DNA from: Lineus longissimus
Lineage: Eukaryota; Nemertea; Pilidiophora; Heteronemertea; Lineidae
Assembly (NCBI RefSeq): GCF_910592395.1
Contig: NC_088308.1
Span: 20,103,501-20,167,500 of the forward strand
DNA length: 64,000 nt
Direction: 5' to 3'
Positions 23,001-35,895 of the stretch are shown piece after piece. The position numbers and the translations under genes were made by a program. Under the pieces are notes generated by a model. That model did not search any database. It saw nothing but the letters and a program-made list of their open reading frames with translations, and was not told the origin of the DNA. Numbering within the stretch: the first letter of the stretch is position 1; the number at the start of each line of letters is the position of its first letter.

Positions 23001-26000
23001 CTCAAGTTCCGACACCCGATGTCGAAGGCTTGACACCTCCGCTTGGTTCCGTCTGCTCTGGGCACCCAGTTCGTACTGGAGTTGATCCAACTCGAGCTGT
23101 TTTTGCCGTGGCTGTTTGGAGAGTTGATCCACAAGGCTCTCCAGGTGTTCTATTCTCGCTTGCAATTTCTTAGTGTGGGCGGAGAGGTCAACTTTCTCAC
23201 TTCGGAGCGCCCCTGAAAAGAAGAATGCCGGATGGGGCAATGAAGTTAAATGGATTCCTTGGAAAAGTCAAGACATTGCAGCAGGTTGAGGAAGACAACA
23301 ACCATTTCACTTGACACACACTGCATAGAATTTTCTTAACAAGTTCCTTTTCAGGGGCTGTCGAGGTTAGACTGTCAAGGCATCTGTATCACATCTATCT
23401 ACTGATCAACCAGATATCAAGTGCACAAATTCAACCTTCAATCAAAGATATTTTTAATCCATACAATTTCTTAGGAGTTTAAAGGAACTAGCATGAAAGA
23501 GAACAAATTAACAGATTTTTAAGTTTCATTGGTCTGTCCCAAGAAGGGTAATCCTTTCACACAGAAGTCAAACAGATCTTACCTATCATATCATTCAGTG
23601 ACTGTATATGACTCCTGATGAGGGCATTATCACCGACCTCTGCCATCACATCATCATCAGTTTTCACGGGTCCAGCAACTGGTCGTTCAAATCCCCTGCG
23701 ATCAGACAGATCAGCTTGGAGGCTACGTATCTTTGACTTTAACTCTTTGACTTCTAATTCTAAACTTTTGATATAATCTGGAACAGAAGATGGTTTCAGT
23801 TTAGAGCTGGTAGTGCAGTGATGTAGCAGTTTACAGTAGATCACCATACGACGGCTTACTGACACTGACAGTGCTTTAGACCTTAAGCAAGTCACTTAAG
23901 TTCAACCGCCACATCATTTGAATAGGACGTGAATTAAAATTTCTGTACCAGGTGTCTACAAACACAGAGCTAGAAAAAAGATGCGCAAGGGAACTACCAA
24001 AACAATTTCAATTGGATGAGGATAGCTAGCTTTTAATTTATTTCTCCCTACCTGACGAGTGAAGACTTTTTGCTGGTGACTTGAGTTTTCTGACATCTGG
24101 TGGCATCTCTGCTCCTAGTCTTTCCATCTCTTCCCTCATCTGCTTGATGACCTCACACAGACTCTGGTTCTGCTCCTTCAGGTCGATGATCTCCCTCTGG
24201 GCCGTTTCTGGCACATATTCAAGGCTGTCCAGCTGGAAAGAGCAATCACAAATCATCAAGTATGAAATAAACTCTTTTGTTTCTTAGTAGCTGTTACTGT
24301 TCCAGATGCTTGGTTAGACTGACAGAATTGTCACAACAGCATTTAGGTTTTAGTTGAAGGATAGAGCCATACATTCCCTAGTCATTATTTAGTTTGGTTA
24401 ATACTTACATGAATATTCTTATCTAAAGTTAGGCCATGCTGCTTCATTGTCACCATCACTGCGTTTCGGTCTCTGGTAAGTACTCGGATCAAATCCTCTC
24501 GCTGCTTCAAATCACGCTGCTTTTCCTTCAAGTCAGAAAACGCCTGAAAGATAACAAAGATACCAGTAACTTTCATAAATGTTTCCATGACTGAGACAGA
24601 GACAGGGGAAGGAGTAATGTTACATAGATAAGATGAAGCACCCACAGACAGATTTTCTCTATAATTACTTTCATGATGATGATTCTTCATGTGTTCCCAC
24701 AGGCAGTGAAACTAAGATTTACCTGATCTCTAGCTATTGTTAAATTCTTAACAAGATCCTCTGACTTCTCAAACTGGTGTCTCTCGGCATCCTCGTACCG
24801 TCTCTGCCAGTCCAACTCCAGTTGTGCCTTGGATCGTTCCAGGCTCGACTCTCTCTCAACAGCAAGATTTAAGTCCTTCTTGTACCTAAAATGAAACGTA
24901 TTTCAATAAACCAAGCTTGATAGAAAAGACCTGGCATATACATGTACTTGCCATCCTGAGTATACATGCTTTTTCCTTTCATGCATTGCATACATGATCG
25001 ATATATATTCCACAAACTTCTGTATATCAAAATATGAAGACTGTCTCATATCAGTTTTGTTTCTCATGATGAGGATCTTACAATTATCTTTACAAATTAC
25101 CTTTCAATGTCCTGTTTCCTCTGAACCAGTTCAGCTTTAAGTTTTTCATTAGATTCCTTGATTGCCTCGAATTCAAGATCCCTGGTCACAGTGCTACGGG
25201 AAATGTCCGAAATCTGTAGGTCCCATTTATCTTTGATTTCACCCAACTCCTTATGAAGCCTGAAACAAGCATATATGTTTGTTTTTTCAAATATTAGAAT
25301 ACTAGTATATAAGGTAAGGTGGTACAAACATAGCCTAGGAACATTTCTAGCCTGTGCAGAGAAGAAGCCTCCATCCTGCTGGGCACCAGTAGGGAGTAAC
25401 TGACCAATGACCATAGAGAATTTGGAGAGACGACATGAGGGACTGGACTTGAGGAGACAAGACAAGTGACCTGATCTGCTTTGCAGAGGATAAAACCATG
25501 TGGTGCCACATGGTGAACAGAGTAGAGTTGCCTTAACAGCCACGGGACATGAAGATGTTGATCGTAATGATGATAATGATGATGATGATAAGGGTGAAAC
25601 TGAAGTAATAATGAAACTTACTTTTGCACTTGCATCTCTCTATCTTTTAACAAGTCTTGATTGGACCATTCATGTCTCCTTGACTCCACCTGGGTCTCTT
25701 CTAAGCGGCTCTGCAGCTCCCTGATCTTGTCCTGAAGTCCCCTCTCATGCTCATGGTGCGCCTCCTTGATCTTTGTTATGGCTGCCTCCTTTTCTCGAGC
25801 GTACCGATCCATCTCAGCATGCCTAAAAATTATCATATCATATTCCGATGATGAAACTTCCACTTCTTTCAATTTAAGCCAAAACATACTGCCACACATG
25901 GACAGAAGGGAAAAGTAAAGGTTTAGCTTCATTCAAACACATTCAGAGGCTACAGTGAATCATTTCATCTCGAAGTAAAACTACTAAGACATTAGTTGTT

Positions 26001-28185
26001 TATTAACATTTTGACCGACCAAGTTTTCTAAAAAATGACATAGTGTTTACACTCACTTCCGTTCATAGTCTTCCTGCATCCTTTTCATGCTTTCTTGCGT
26101 CTGCTTCAACTGGCACTCTAACTCTGTGATCCTGAAAAATGATATATCCTGAAGTAACATCTAAAGGCAATGCAGCTGCATATAACTTACTAAACAAACA
26201 TGTACGTTATTAAGCAGATTTCAAACCAATTAACAGTTGGTTTCCCAGTTGTCTCAGAGTTACATGTAGGTCATCTGGACATAAAATGATGGCATTCAGA
26301 AAGGTCAACTGTTTGTCAAAAGAGAGCAAGCACAAGAAAGTAGCCCATCAAGACAGAAATTTCTAACACTCAATGGGCATTACCTGGCCTCTTTCATCGC
26401 CTTTGTATCTTCTAATTCCCAGTCTTTCTCTTTCAACTTCTTCTCGAGATCGCGATGGTTGCCTTCAATGTTTGTGTATTCTTCCTTTGTCTTCACTTGG
26501 TGACACTGGGTCATCTCCAACTCTTTCTGAAGAAGTTTCACCTGCAGGGAAATATCCAAAGAGGTATATTCATATAGGTATATATTGCAGAGGAGTAGAT
26601 TCAGCTTTCACCAAACAACACAAATACCTAATTTTGTAAGTAAAACTTACCTTGAGTTCATACGCCAATACCTGACTGCTCATCTCATCAACTTGTTTCC
26701 TGTATTCATGTTCTCGCCTCGAAATCGCTTCATCAAAACCTGAAATGACAGGGCATTCTCTTTACAAGTAGTCCCAGCAATACACCATAAAATAGACCAT
26801 TTGAACAGCACAAAGTACAAGAAGGTTTTAAATGAATATGATATAGACAATATAGTCATCTCTAATTGGGCTAACCTGATGTCAGTTCATGTCTCTGTGT
26901 ATCCAACTCATCTTCAATCTCTTTAATCTGTCTTTGTAAGTTTCTCTTAATAGTCTCCAAGCCATCTCTCTCCTTCTGTACCTCTGCATCTTTTGTACTG
27001 AAAAAATTGAAAATTAAAATGTATGTATTGGCATTATATCAGCCTAACAACCCTTGACAACAATCTTATTATGACATGTTTTGAAAGACCAGTGCCCCAC
27101 TTTCCTGGGTGGGTTGATCAGGCTAACTTCGCATTTCATACCATCTGTAATCGTTGATATCTGCTTGTTTTTCTCTCAGACGTTGTTGATAATGAACCTG
27201 TAACTCATCACATCGTTCTCTCTCCCGAGCTACATTCCGCTCCAACTCATCTATCTTGATTTTCAAATCGCTCACTTCTGCTGACTTGTGTATGAGTGTC
27301 AATTTGCAATCTGAAAATATAATATGATATACCGGTCAAGATATGTTCTTAACCTTGTGGAAAATTACTCAACAGTTGAGCAGAGAGGAAATCACAGAAC
27401 AGGGGAGACATGGGAGTCTGGTACAGGTCCTCCACATTCAACAGACAGATAAACTGTTGAAAAATGCACAAAAACAAAAAAAGAGGACAGGGAGTCTTTC
27501 CCTTGAAAGATTTGATATAAAGGCCTATGTATCATAAATTTTTGTTAATTACACCAAACCAAACTGAACTCAGAATAGCAGGTTCGACATTGAAAAATAA
27601 AAATCACCTTGAAAAATCTTTTCATATCTCTCAAGCTCCTTGTCCCTCTCATCAATCAGCTTCAGATTGTACTTGAAGTCTTCCTTCAACTTCTGAAAGC
27701 GGGATTTCTCTTCATTTAGCTGTTTCTCTTTGTCTTTATATCCTGCCTCAAGAGTCTGGCTTCTGGAATCAAAAAAAAAATGCATAAAGATACTATTTAA
27801 GGTATTAACATGTCAATATTATTTCAATGTCGACAACAATTTTACATTTTTCGAATTTAGATTGTCAGAAAACAATTCCTTTATGAATTCAAATCCAAAC
27901 ACGGTACATGCACTCTTATCAATTTAATACCACATAGTTCATCATTATCTTGATCTTGATTAGATGGTTACTCTGCTTGACCACTCTCAGTGTAGCAGAG
28001 TGAATTGAAGATTTGAATAAAAACATTTCCTTTGGCCTTGCCTGTCGAAACACAATGCTGCATGTCTTAAAAGAAGAACATGAAAATAACCTAAGCTCCT
28101 GAATTTCTCTCCACTCTTTTTCCTTCTGCTCTGCCAAATCCCTCAGCGCACTCTCATCAGGAAGTCCAGGCCTAGGCAAATCCAT
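20052..28185 (-). CDS. CCDC57: CCDC57 orthologue, coiled-coil centriolar protein
   Basis: Twenty coding exons in transcript order: 28185-28091, 27762-27608, 27310-27142, 26997-26876, 26739-26651, 26541-26384, 26131-26057, 25822-25622, 25259-25101, 24885-24723, 24543-24409, 24232-24052, 23777-23583, 23212-22911, 22603-22544, 22191-21954, 21783-21623, 21261-21120, 20775-20581, 20296-20052. Total 3240 nt, 1079 aa, every phase consistent. The start MDLPRPGLPDE aligns with the vertebrate N-terminus, followed by EKEWREIQELR and the diagnostic FKYNLKLIDERDKELERYE; later ERSKAQLELDWQRRYEDAER and LVKNLTIARDQ. Nearly the whole chain is coiled coil; the last 200 residues are low-complexity with a basic end (KVGKKGKKK). 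In human cells CCDC57 localises to centrosomes and centriolar satellites and supports centriole duplication. The first coding exon begins at an acceptor (28257), so a 5' non-coding exon must lie upstream. Confidence 0.92.
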
Positions 28186-28257
28186 GGTCAAGTCGGCAGT
28201 ACCTCGAACAGTAGCACAATCACTGATACGTTCAGACAGGACGGCGGCCAGTTCAAT

Positions 28258-29664
28258 CTGCGAGTGAAACAAAGATGGTCCCTCTGTAAGATTACTGATT
28301 AGCAGGTGACCATTGTGAAATATGTGTTGTGTTGGATATGTTTAGCTGCATACCTAATAAAACTGTGTATGTTAGTGTTACTGTGTCTGACCGTTAAGTT
28401 ATGTAGTATTTACAAGCCTTAAAATGGTACACGCCTTTGCTGCATCGACAGGGATCAATCAAAATACCATAGGGTGTGGCTGGTAAGGATAAATAAATAA
28501 GATGTCGGGAAAAGGGGTTGGGAATGAGATGTCATGCCTGCAAACTGTGCCTTGTTTTTAGAAACACCCTGTATAAAAAATATCAACAAGCAAATTAGCC
28601 CTTGAATTTGAAAAACACGACATAAGTCGATACTTCAGGATATGATTTTGGCATTGAAATAAAAGAACCTATCTAATACACTTTATTTACGTCAACATTG
28701 TATTTAATTAAACATTACCTAGGTGTAAATGGTGAATTTAAACGATGTTATGAGGAGAATCCCATCTCAATTATTTTTGAATACAGCGGGAATTCCCCAC
28801 TTTCATGGTCACAGGGAATGAGCAATTGCCAAAATTATACATATCTGGTACAAATATCAAAACATAATTTATAGACAAAAAACAATTCATTTTTAGCTAT
28901 ACAAGCTTATTATCAAGGTTCAATGTCAGCATAAGGACATATCTTGTAGTTTAATCCTCCCACTCCCTGTGATATTCGGAATACGGTTTGGAAAAGAATT
29001 GCGGTTGTTTCGCTCCCTAACTTTTTCGCCCCCAGTCGTTTCAATAGGTGATTGCGCCCCTAAACCAACTCACAACTCTACTTCCCACAACTCAAACTTT
29101 AACGTGAGTTAATTGTAATCTTACTCTCTACATAACAAAGTGATTTATCTTGGAATACAGTTCAACTTCACTGAAAACTAATGATGTGTTGATGAGTTCA
29201 ATGAATCCCTCAATTCTTTTGATTTTCTTGGCGAACTGACGTCCGACAATTGACGTATACCTGCATTGCCATTTGTGTGCAAACACAGTTATCTATCTTC
29301 GGACGAAACTCAGTCCCTCACCAACTTTGGTTGATTTCGGAGAGAACATCTCATCTCATTTTACAGCCAATTGTTCAAGTGTTTTTTTCATCATGCCTAC
29401 GAATCAGTTGGGGGGGGGGGGGGTATGCGGTAACCGTGTATTGTCATGTCACTGACACTTGTCTCAGATAGATTGTCAGCAGTTGTTGCAGTGCCGGCCA
29501 TTTGACTTGAGTGTTGATGCTGGAGGGATCTCTTCCTCGGCAAGTAAGCAAGCCTCATGGATGATTGAGATCCCATTGTCTGGTTGCCCTTTACTACCGG
29601 TAATATTTTCTAATTTTGTTGCACTTGCAGGCCTTTGATCACAAATCAATCGACAACATCAGTC
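28258..29664. promoter_or_regulatory. shared upstream region of CCDC57 (-) and SAMD8 (+)
   Basis: The two genes are head-to-head with 1.48 kb between start codons. Both coding starts follow splice acceptors (28257 for CCDC57; 29629-29630 for SAMD8), so each has an upstream 5' UTR exon within this interval. No TATA box is evident. A run of 14 G lies at 29410-29423. Transcription start sites cannot be placed by eye. Confidence 0.5.
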
Positions 29665-31837
29665 ATGGCCACCAGTAATGTAAAGGATTGGACCATTCCT
29701 GATGTTGAGAAGTGGTTGCAGAAAAATGGATTCCCGACGTACGTCTATCTGCTCTGTAAAACACACAAAATTGATGGAAAAGCGCTCCTTCTTTTGACGG
29801 AATCAGACATCAAGGGGGAGATTGAAGTGCTAGGTGACGTCAAGCGAATGATGATAGGAATTCGGCTACTGCAGAAATTGAATTATCAAGCTTATCATGA
29901 ACTGAGTGGTAATGGCATCTCTCAGGATGTTGTGAAGAGACATATTATGCCGAATAACTTTGTAAATCGTCCGCAGCTTTCTCGCTATGACAGTGTCGAC
30001 TCGGTTGCAGATTGCCCGGAAATCTCCCAAGAAGCCGATGAACCTGATGTTGGGACCGAATATGGTGTGTTATCCAAACTGCTTGATGCAGAGCTTTGGA
30101 AAGTTGTCCTGAGTTTCATCTATGTCTTCTTTGTATTTTTGTTGACGTCATTGGTGATGGTGATCGTGCACGACCGAGTTCCTGACATGAACAAGTATCC
30201 GCCACTACCGGACATATTTCTGGATAACATTCCCCTTATCCCATGGGCATTTGAGGCTTGTGAAGGGATAGCTTTGACACTCAGTACAATTTGGATACTC
30301 ATTCTGATCTTTCATAAACACAGGTACATGTAAGGGCCATCAAATCTACCGGTACATGTGAAGTCTATCTAGCCTTAAGTAAAAAATTAACGCAGATACA
30401 TGTACATCCATTTTGGTTATGTCACAGTGTCAAACATGTCAGATGCTGGTAGTTTCTGTATTTGGAATTTTTGAGATTCAAGCTGGACAGTCGGTCCGTT
30501 CTCGGTACCAAGGTTGGCTGTTTTAGAGCTGGTGCATTTAGTTTTAATAGGAGTAATGTTTTAGTTTCAAGAAGTCCTGGCTACCACCGTAGACTTGGGC
30601 TGTGCCTGAAGCCCCTACATTTGTTTTACAAGTAGCAAGACAATAATGAGACTACTCCCCTATTCTTTTCTATGTTGCAGGTTTATTCTGTTGAGGAGGA
30701 TGTTTTCACTGTTGGGTACGGTGTTTCTACTGCGGTGTGTGACCATGCTGATCACCTCTCTGTCTGTTCCTGGGATACATCTTCAGTGTGAGGCTAGGGT
30801 AGGTGTTTTCATTAGAATGTGGTCAAAATATCATAATCAATGGTTCATCTCATAATCATATAGTTTCATGCAGATTTTGATTCTACGTGTAGTATTGGCT
30901 GATACAGGCTTGGTCAGAAATAATTGTAGTATGCTTGAACCATTGTAAACCTTTTTAAAAATATGAAATTTTCCAGGGTATTGCTTACATCTAGGTCAAC
31001 ATGAAAATTCCCTGTCTTCTCTTGCAGCCTGCTGTGGGTATCAAAGAGCAGCTGTACAAAGCACTGACGATCTGGCAGGGCCTCGGGATGAGTATGCAGG
31101 GTGTTCGTTCATGTGGTGACTACATGTTCAGTGGACATACCTGTTGCTTGACAATGCTCAACTTCTTCATAACTGAATGTAAGTACATGTATATGGCATG
31201 GGAGTGTATTCATGCATTTTGAAGAGTGCGCTTCTTTTTGCAGACAAATAAATAATTATGTAGCAAAGATGCATCTAGCATTCATACTTGGCTTCATGTG
31301 GTACATCGTACATTTTTGTAGCCCCATAACCACCACACTGAGAAGGGTGCATATCAATTGAGAATCTGCCTTGAACACATCTTATACCAACCGAAGAGGT
31401 TAAGAAGAGGTTAAGAGTTAAGAATTAGATTAAGAATGCTGCTTAACTTTAAACACGATTCTGAATGGTGCTTCTCTTCTTCAGATACTCCCAGGAGAAT
31501 GTACTACGTTCATACGACAAGTTGGGTGCTGAATCTCTTTGGTATCTTCTTCATCTTAGCGGCACACGAGCACTACTCGATCGATGTCTTCATCGCATTT
31601 TACATCTCGTCGCGTCTCTTCTTATACTACCACACGCTTGCCAACAACCGATCTCTGATGATGCGAGACAGGAACAGAACAAGAGTCTGGTTTCCATTGT
31701 TTACATTTTTTGAGTCGAGGTGTGATGGTATTGTACCGAATGAGTATGAATGGCCACTGTCTTGGGCCAAGACACAGAAAGTACATGGTCATGGTGGTAA
31801 TGGTAATGGTAATGGTGATAAAGTAAAGCTAGGCTGA
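29665..31837 (+). CDS. SAMD8: SAMD8 / sphingomyelin synthase-related protein (SMSr)
   Basis: Four coding exons, 29665-30323, 30681-30798, 31028-31178, 31485-31837; 1281 nt, 426 aa (human about 415). The family catalyses transfer of a phosphoethanolamine head group to ceramide in the ER and restrains ER ceramide. Start chosen at the ATG of MATSNVKDW; the frame is open further 5' only from non-ATG codons. A SAM domain (residues about 7-72: [12 protein letters not shown]...[13 protein letters not shown]...[14 protein letters not shown]) is followed by membrane segments beginning at about 145 ([19 protein letters not shown]), the conserved [17 protein letters not shown] loop, and the catalytic core. 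The family's catalytic triad is visible: SGHT His near residue 296, then HEHYSIDV with His about 339 and Asp about 343. The tail ends in a short G-N repeat. Confidence 0.97.
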
Positions 31838-33900
31838 GTTCAAAAAGGTTGCCTCAGAAGGAATACTAGGTGTTTGTTTCAACATGTTTGATAAAGTTAG
31901 GTGTAGTAAGCTGAAAATATTGAGACAGGATCATGTAGGCTCTTGCTCATTATTGGCTCTTGAGGTAATACTTGGGTCTTCGTCTTAGAGATAACTGGTG
32001 CACCCGGAGGAGTCACACTTTCTCTCTACTTACATTGTTCATAAAAATGTATGTGACCAATCATGAACCTTGAATTCCTTTTGGTACACCAAGTATTTTG
32101 TTGTATTTACAGATTGTGATAAACTGTGTAAAATCAATTGAGTCACATTCTTATATAGTGCTTCATACTATACATGTACTGTCTCTAACTATGTCAAAGC
32201 ACTTTGCATTTATTTCCTAGCCTAATCCAGAAACATTTCTGTAGAAACCAAGGAGCATAAATGCGCTACTGTTTTCCATTTTACACCAGTTGTATTCTTT
32301 AGTCCTGTAGTGGTGCTATATTTGCTTTGTAAAGACTGGGTAAGTGTGAAAATGTAGATTCTTCTTGGTTGTTGCTTTTGTGACCTCATTTAAAAGGATT
32401 TCTGGACATCATAAACTGTTTGCTGGACAAATGCTTTCCTTGGTATCATTATCAGTGTTCAGAAATCTCACCTACATGTATGCTAGTTCTACATAACTAT
32501 TGTACTAAGAGCATTTATTCTGTGGTCTATATTATATCTTCCTGTACACCTGAAATTTCTGAAATTCTATTGCTGAAGTCCTGTATTGTTGATACAGTTT
32601 GGTGCTACAAAATAGATGTAAACAATCCAGTTTACTTGTCATGAAATGTCAGTTGCTAGTCAAATTGCGTTGGATTGCTTTTTTTTCTTACAACCAGACA
32701 TGCAGCTAGTGCTGTATCTAAATGAGTTGAATGAGTCTAATTCAAGCTTCAAATTTATTTTATAAATGCAAGTCAAAGCCAGAAGAATGTCTTTTGTCTT
32801 GAATCTGCACAAAACATGTGCTTGTACTATATTTTCATACATGTCATGTATGCATGTATTTGTCTGTCTGTAGCTATACATGCATTTCAAACTTCTGTCA
32901 CAATCCCATATCAGTTTAATAATGTTAGGAAACAGAGTAGTTCCTCTAAATAGGGCATGTATTTGATTAAACGAAAATCCGAAGACATTTTACGAACTGT
33001 GTTCACTTTTGGATTGTGCCCACTCCTTGGGCCCGACATTAACTTGCCCTCCTCCTTTAACCAGGGGATGGAATTAACCTCCGCATATTTTTAAAGAGCA
33101 TTTGGATTAGTGTAATTGCAAACAATTGATATCATTGTTAAAGCCCAGCTTTGTTAGTTTCTCCATTGGTGTAAATGAGCATTGTCCGTGTATGTGACGA
33201 GCAAGTGCCGAGAACTTCTCAATGCTTGAGCAGATACTGGCCCTCACCCATTATGTAATGTGTCCATCCTAATATGCTGTCGTCCATTGTTGCCATCCTA
33301 CTCAGTAACACTGTTACATGTGCTGTGATTTCTGTTGTTTAATAGGTGCAATCCCAGTTTATCTGGTTAGAATAAGAAGTGAAGAGTCTGCTTTCAAAAT
33401 GTATTAAAAATTGCTGCTGTCGGAAAATTAGGAAAAAAATTGCATGGTGATATTTCAAATCTGATCTGTTATTTCAATCTTCTTTTGATATACAATGTAG
33501 TTCCACTTAAGAGTTCAAGTGTATGTTGACTCCTCTTGCTGGTATCTATTCCTGGCATTTACACTGCCAGTTGGTTATCAAATCTTCGATAAAAGTGGTT
33601 GGACTGCGTTTTTAAAATAAACTCTTCAATTATTTTGTTGTTGGTGTCGGCATTACTTGTAATGACACTTTCTTGAGAAAAATAGCTTTGTTAGCTGCCT
33701 AGGCTGCAGGTCTCCTAATTCTAAATCTTATGTTGGTATTGAAAAGCTTCCTATATTATCACCACAGTCCATTTAGATCAAAGTATCAATTGATTCCATG
33801 CCAATGCAATTGTCAGCCATTAATCTATAGAAGGTATAAGTTTCTATTTTGTATCTATGGAGTTTATGTTGAATAAAAAGTATTGTTTTCATTATAAGTG
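31838..33900 (+). other. SAMD8 3' UTR
   Basis: About 2 kb of AT-rich sequence without coding signal. AATAAA at 33616-33621 and 33872-33877; the distal one is probably the main poly(A) signal. Confidence 0.6.
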
Positions 33901-34111
33901 GTGTTCATTCTCATTATTCTCATTCATTCTTATCATAATTTCCATTCATCCCAAATTAGTCTTTCGAGGACAAAGTCGCCATCAGGATGCAGGGATTCGT
34001 TAGTTGAAATGGCTACCCCACTGCTTTCCGGTACTCGATGATTATCACATTGATACTGCAGACTTGATTCTGTAAGAACAAAATACAAAGTCATCATTGT
34101 ATGTAAATACA

Positions 34112-35895
34112 TTTATTTGCTTTTTCTCGGTACATAAAACCTCTGGATAATGAAGTCTGTTGTACAACATGATGATATATCTACAACACAGGTCACTGAA
34201 GCTTGGAAGTCTATGTCAGCATAGAATGCCTAGAGCCAATGGTAGTACCAGTACAGAGACCTCCAGATTCGTGATTTTGTTACTACATGTTTTAATACAG
34301 AACAATATTTACATCATTTTAGGGAAGGTTAAAATGGCCCAAACTCATGAGAATCAGTATGAGGTGAACACCAAGTCGGTATCTGAAGTTGTGACACACA
34401 TTTGCGGTTAAGATGCGTGTACTTTTGTCGCTTGAAGAGTTCAAGAAGTCAATAATTGAAGTCTGAAAGCACAACTTCAATATCTGCAAGTCGTTTTCCC
34501 GCCCATCTTGATGGCGTGGAACGGAAAAACACCACTGAAACTGATGGTGTCGCCCAGGAAAAGGGAATCGCCACAATCTCGTTCCCTGAGTGGGTGCCAG
34601 TCCTTGCCTCCCTGGTATATTTAGCCCAATTTTTTACGCAACCATGAATGAACACTTTTGAAGAAATTTCTTTAAATGATATTGTAATACCCCTAAAAGG
34701 GACCATCTATTCATAAAAAGTTTATGACAGATGAACTTTGCAAAAACACCTCTTCGACCTGAACACACCTTTATAAATAGCTGGTCACTTGCAAAACCAA
34801 AGGGTTTGAAATCCCTTCATTTTATTTTTAAAACGGTTTGTTTACTGAACGTTGTGCATTCTTCTATAACAATGACATAAATAATATATCTCAATGACAT
34901 GAAATGTACACCCACAAAACCAATATCTGGATATGATATGTCTAGGCTACATAATAGTTCATGGTATCAAAACTACACAACATTTTTATCAATTTTACAA
35001 AATTTCAATAGCTAAGACAGAGAAAATTGCGAGAACCTCGTACATCCAAAGAGGTTCATCAGAATGGTTTCTATAAATTGGCAATGTTCTTTTGTCGCAA
35101 GCAAAGTATTATTCTCTTCCATACTCTACAAGAACCTCAAAACTTTGTACCCGACAAGACTTCACTCGATCAGTGAGTACATGTACCCACATTAGCATAC
35201 AGTCACTAAGTGGCTGTCTGCTAATGTTGGTGACCTCTATCACCTACCAACGTTTGATTTTCAAACCTTGCTCGTGACAAAAAGGAACAATGCTGATTTG
35301 CTAGAACCTGGCCCCATGGCCTGTAACATGTTTTCTGCATGTTAAAATATAGTCCAGCATGCAATTACTGATTAGTCAGGGTGATTCTGTAATTGTAACT
35401 CACAAGCAATAGTTGATGAGATTCATACATGAGACAACACAATTATAACGCTTCCACTGCAAAAAACATAAAAGCACTAGTTCTGGTCTTAGCAATGCTT
35501 CGTTCTCAAAGCAAAGAAGGATAAGATATTTTTTACATAACATGATGAAGAAACAAAAACTGACATTCATTATTGCAACATGATGAAAACGCCTATTATG
35601 TACAGTTTATCAATGGTAGGGGTAACTCGAGCTCCAAAGCTGGTATGGTATTTCCAATGAAATTTCACAGTATTTCTTTTTATCGCAATATTTTTCATCC
35701 ATTTCCTGTATATATATCCTGTTCGACATCTTGACATTAACTGATAGCTCATATGAAATAGCATCTATACGACTTGTCTTAGATATGTAATCCCGACACT
35801 TAAGCAAATCCAGTCGGCTCTTCCCGCAATACTCCAACATCACACAGGATCATCCTTTTTAATAGTCTTTCAAATAGTTATGAGATCATTATTGC
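34112..35895 (-). other. testican 3' UTR
   Basis: Non-coding stretch downstream of the testican stop codon. TTTATT at 34112-34117 is AATAAA on the minus strand and is the best candidate poly(A) signal. That places the testican 3' end about 220 bp from the SAMD8 3' end. Confidence 0.5.

Noticed and set aside
29635-29664. Upstream extension of SAMD8 by ten codons
   Set aside because: It needs a TTG start; the ATG at 29665 fits the family N-terminus better.
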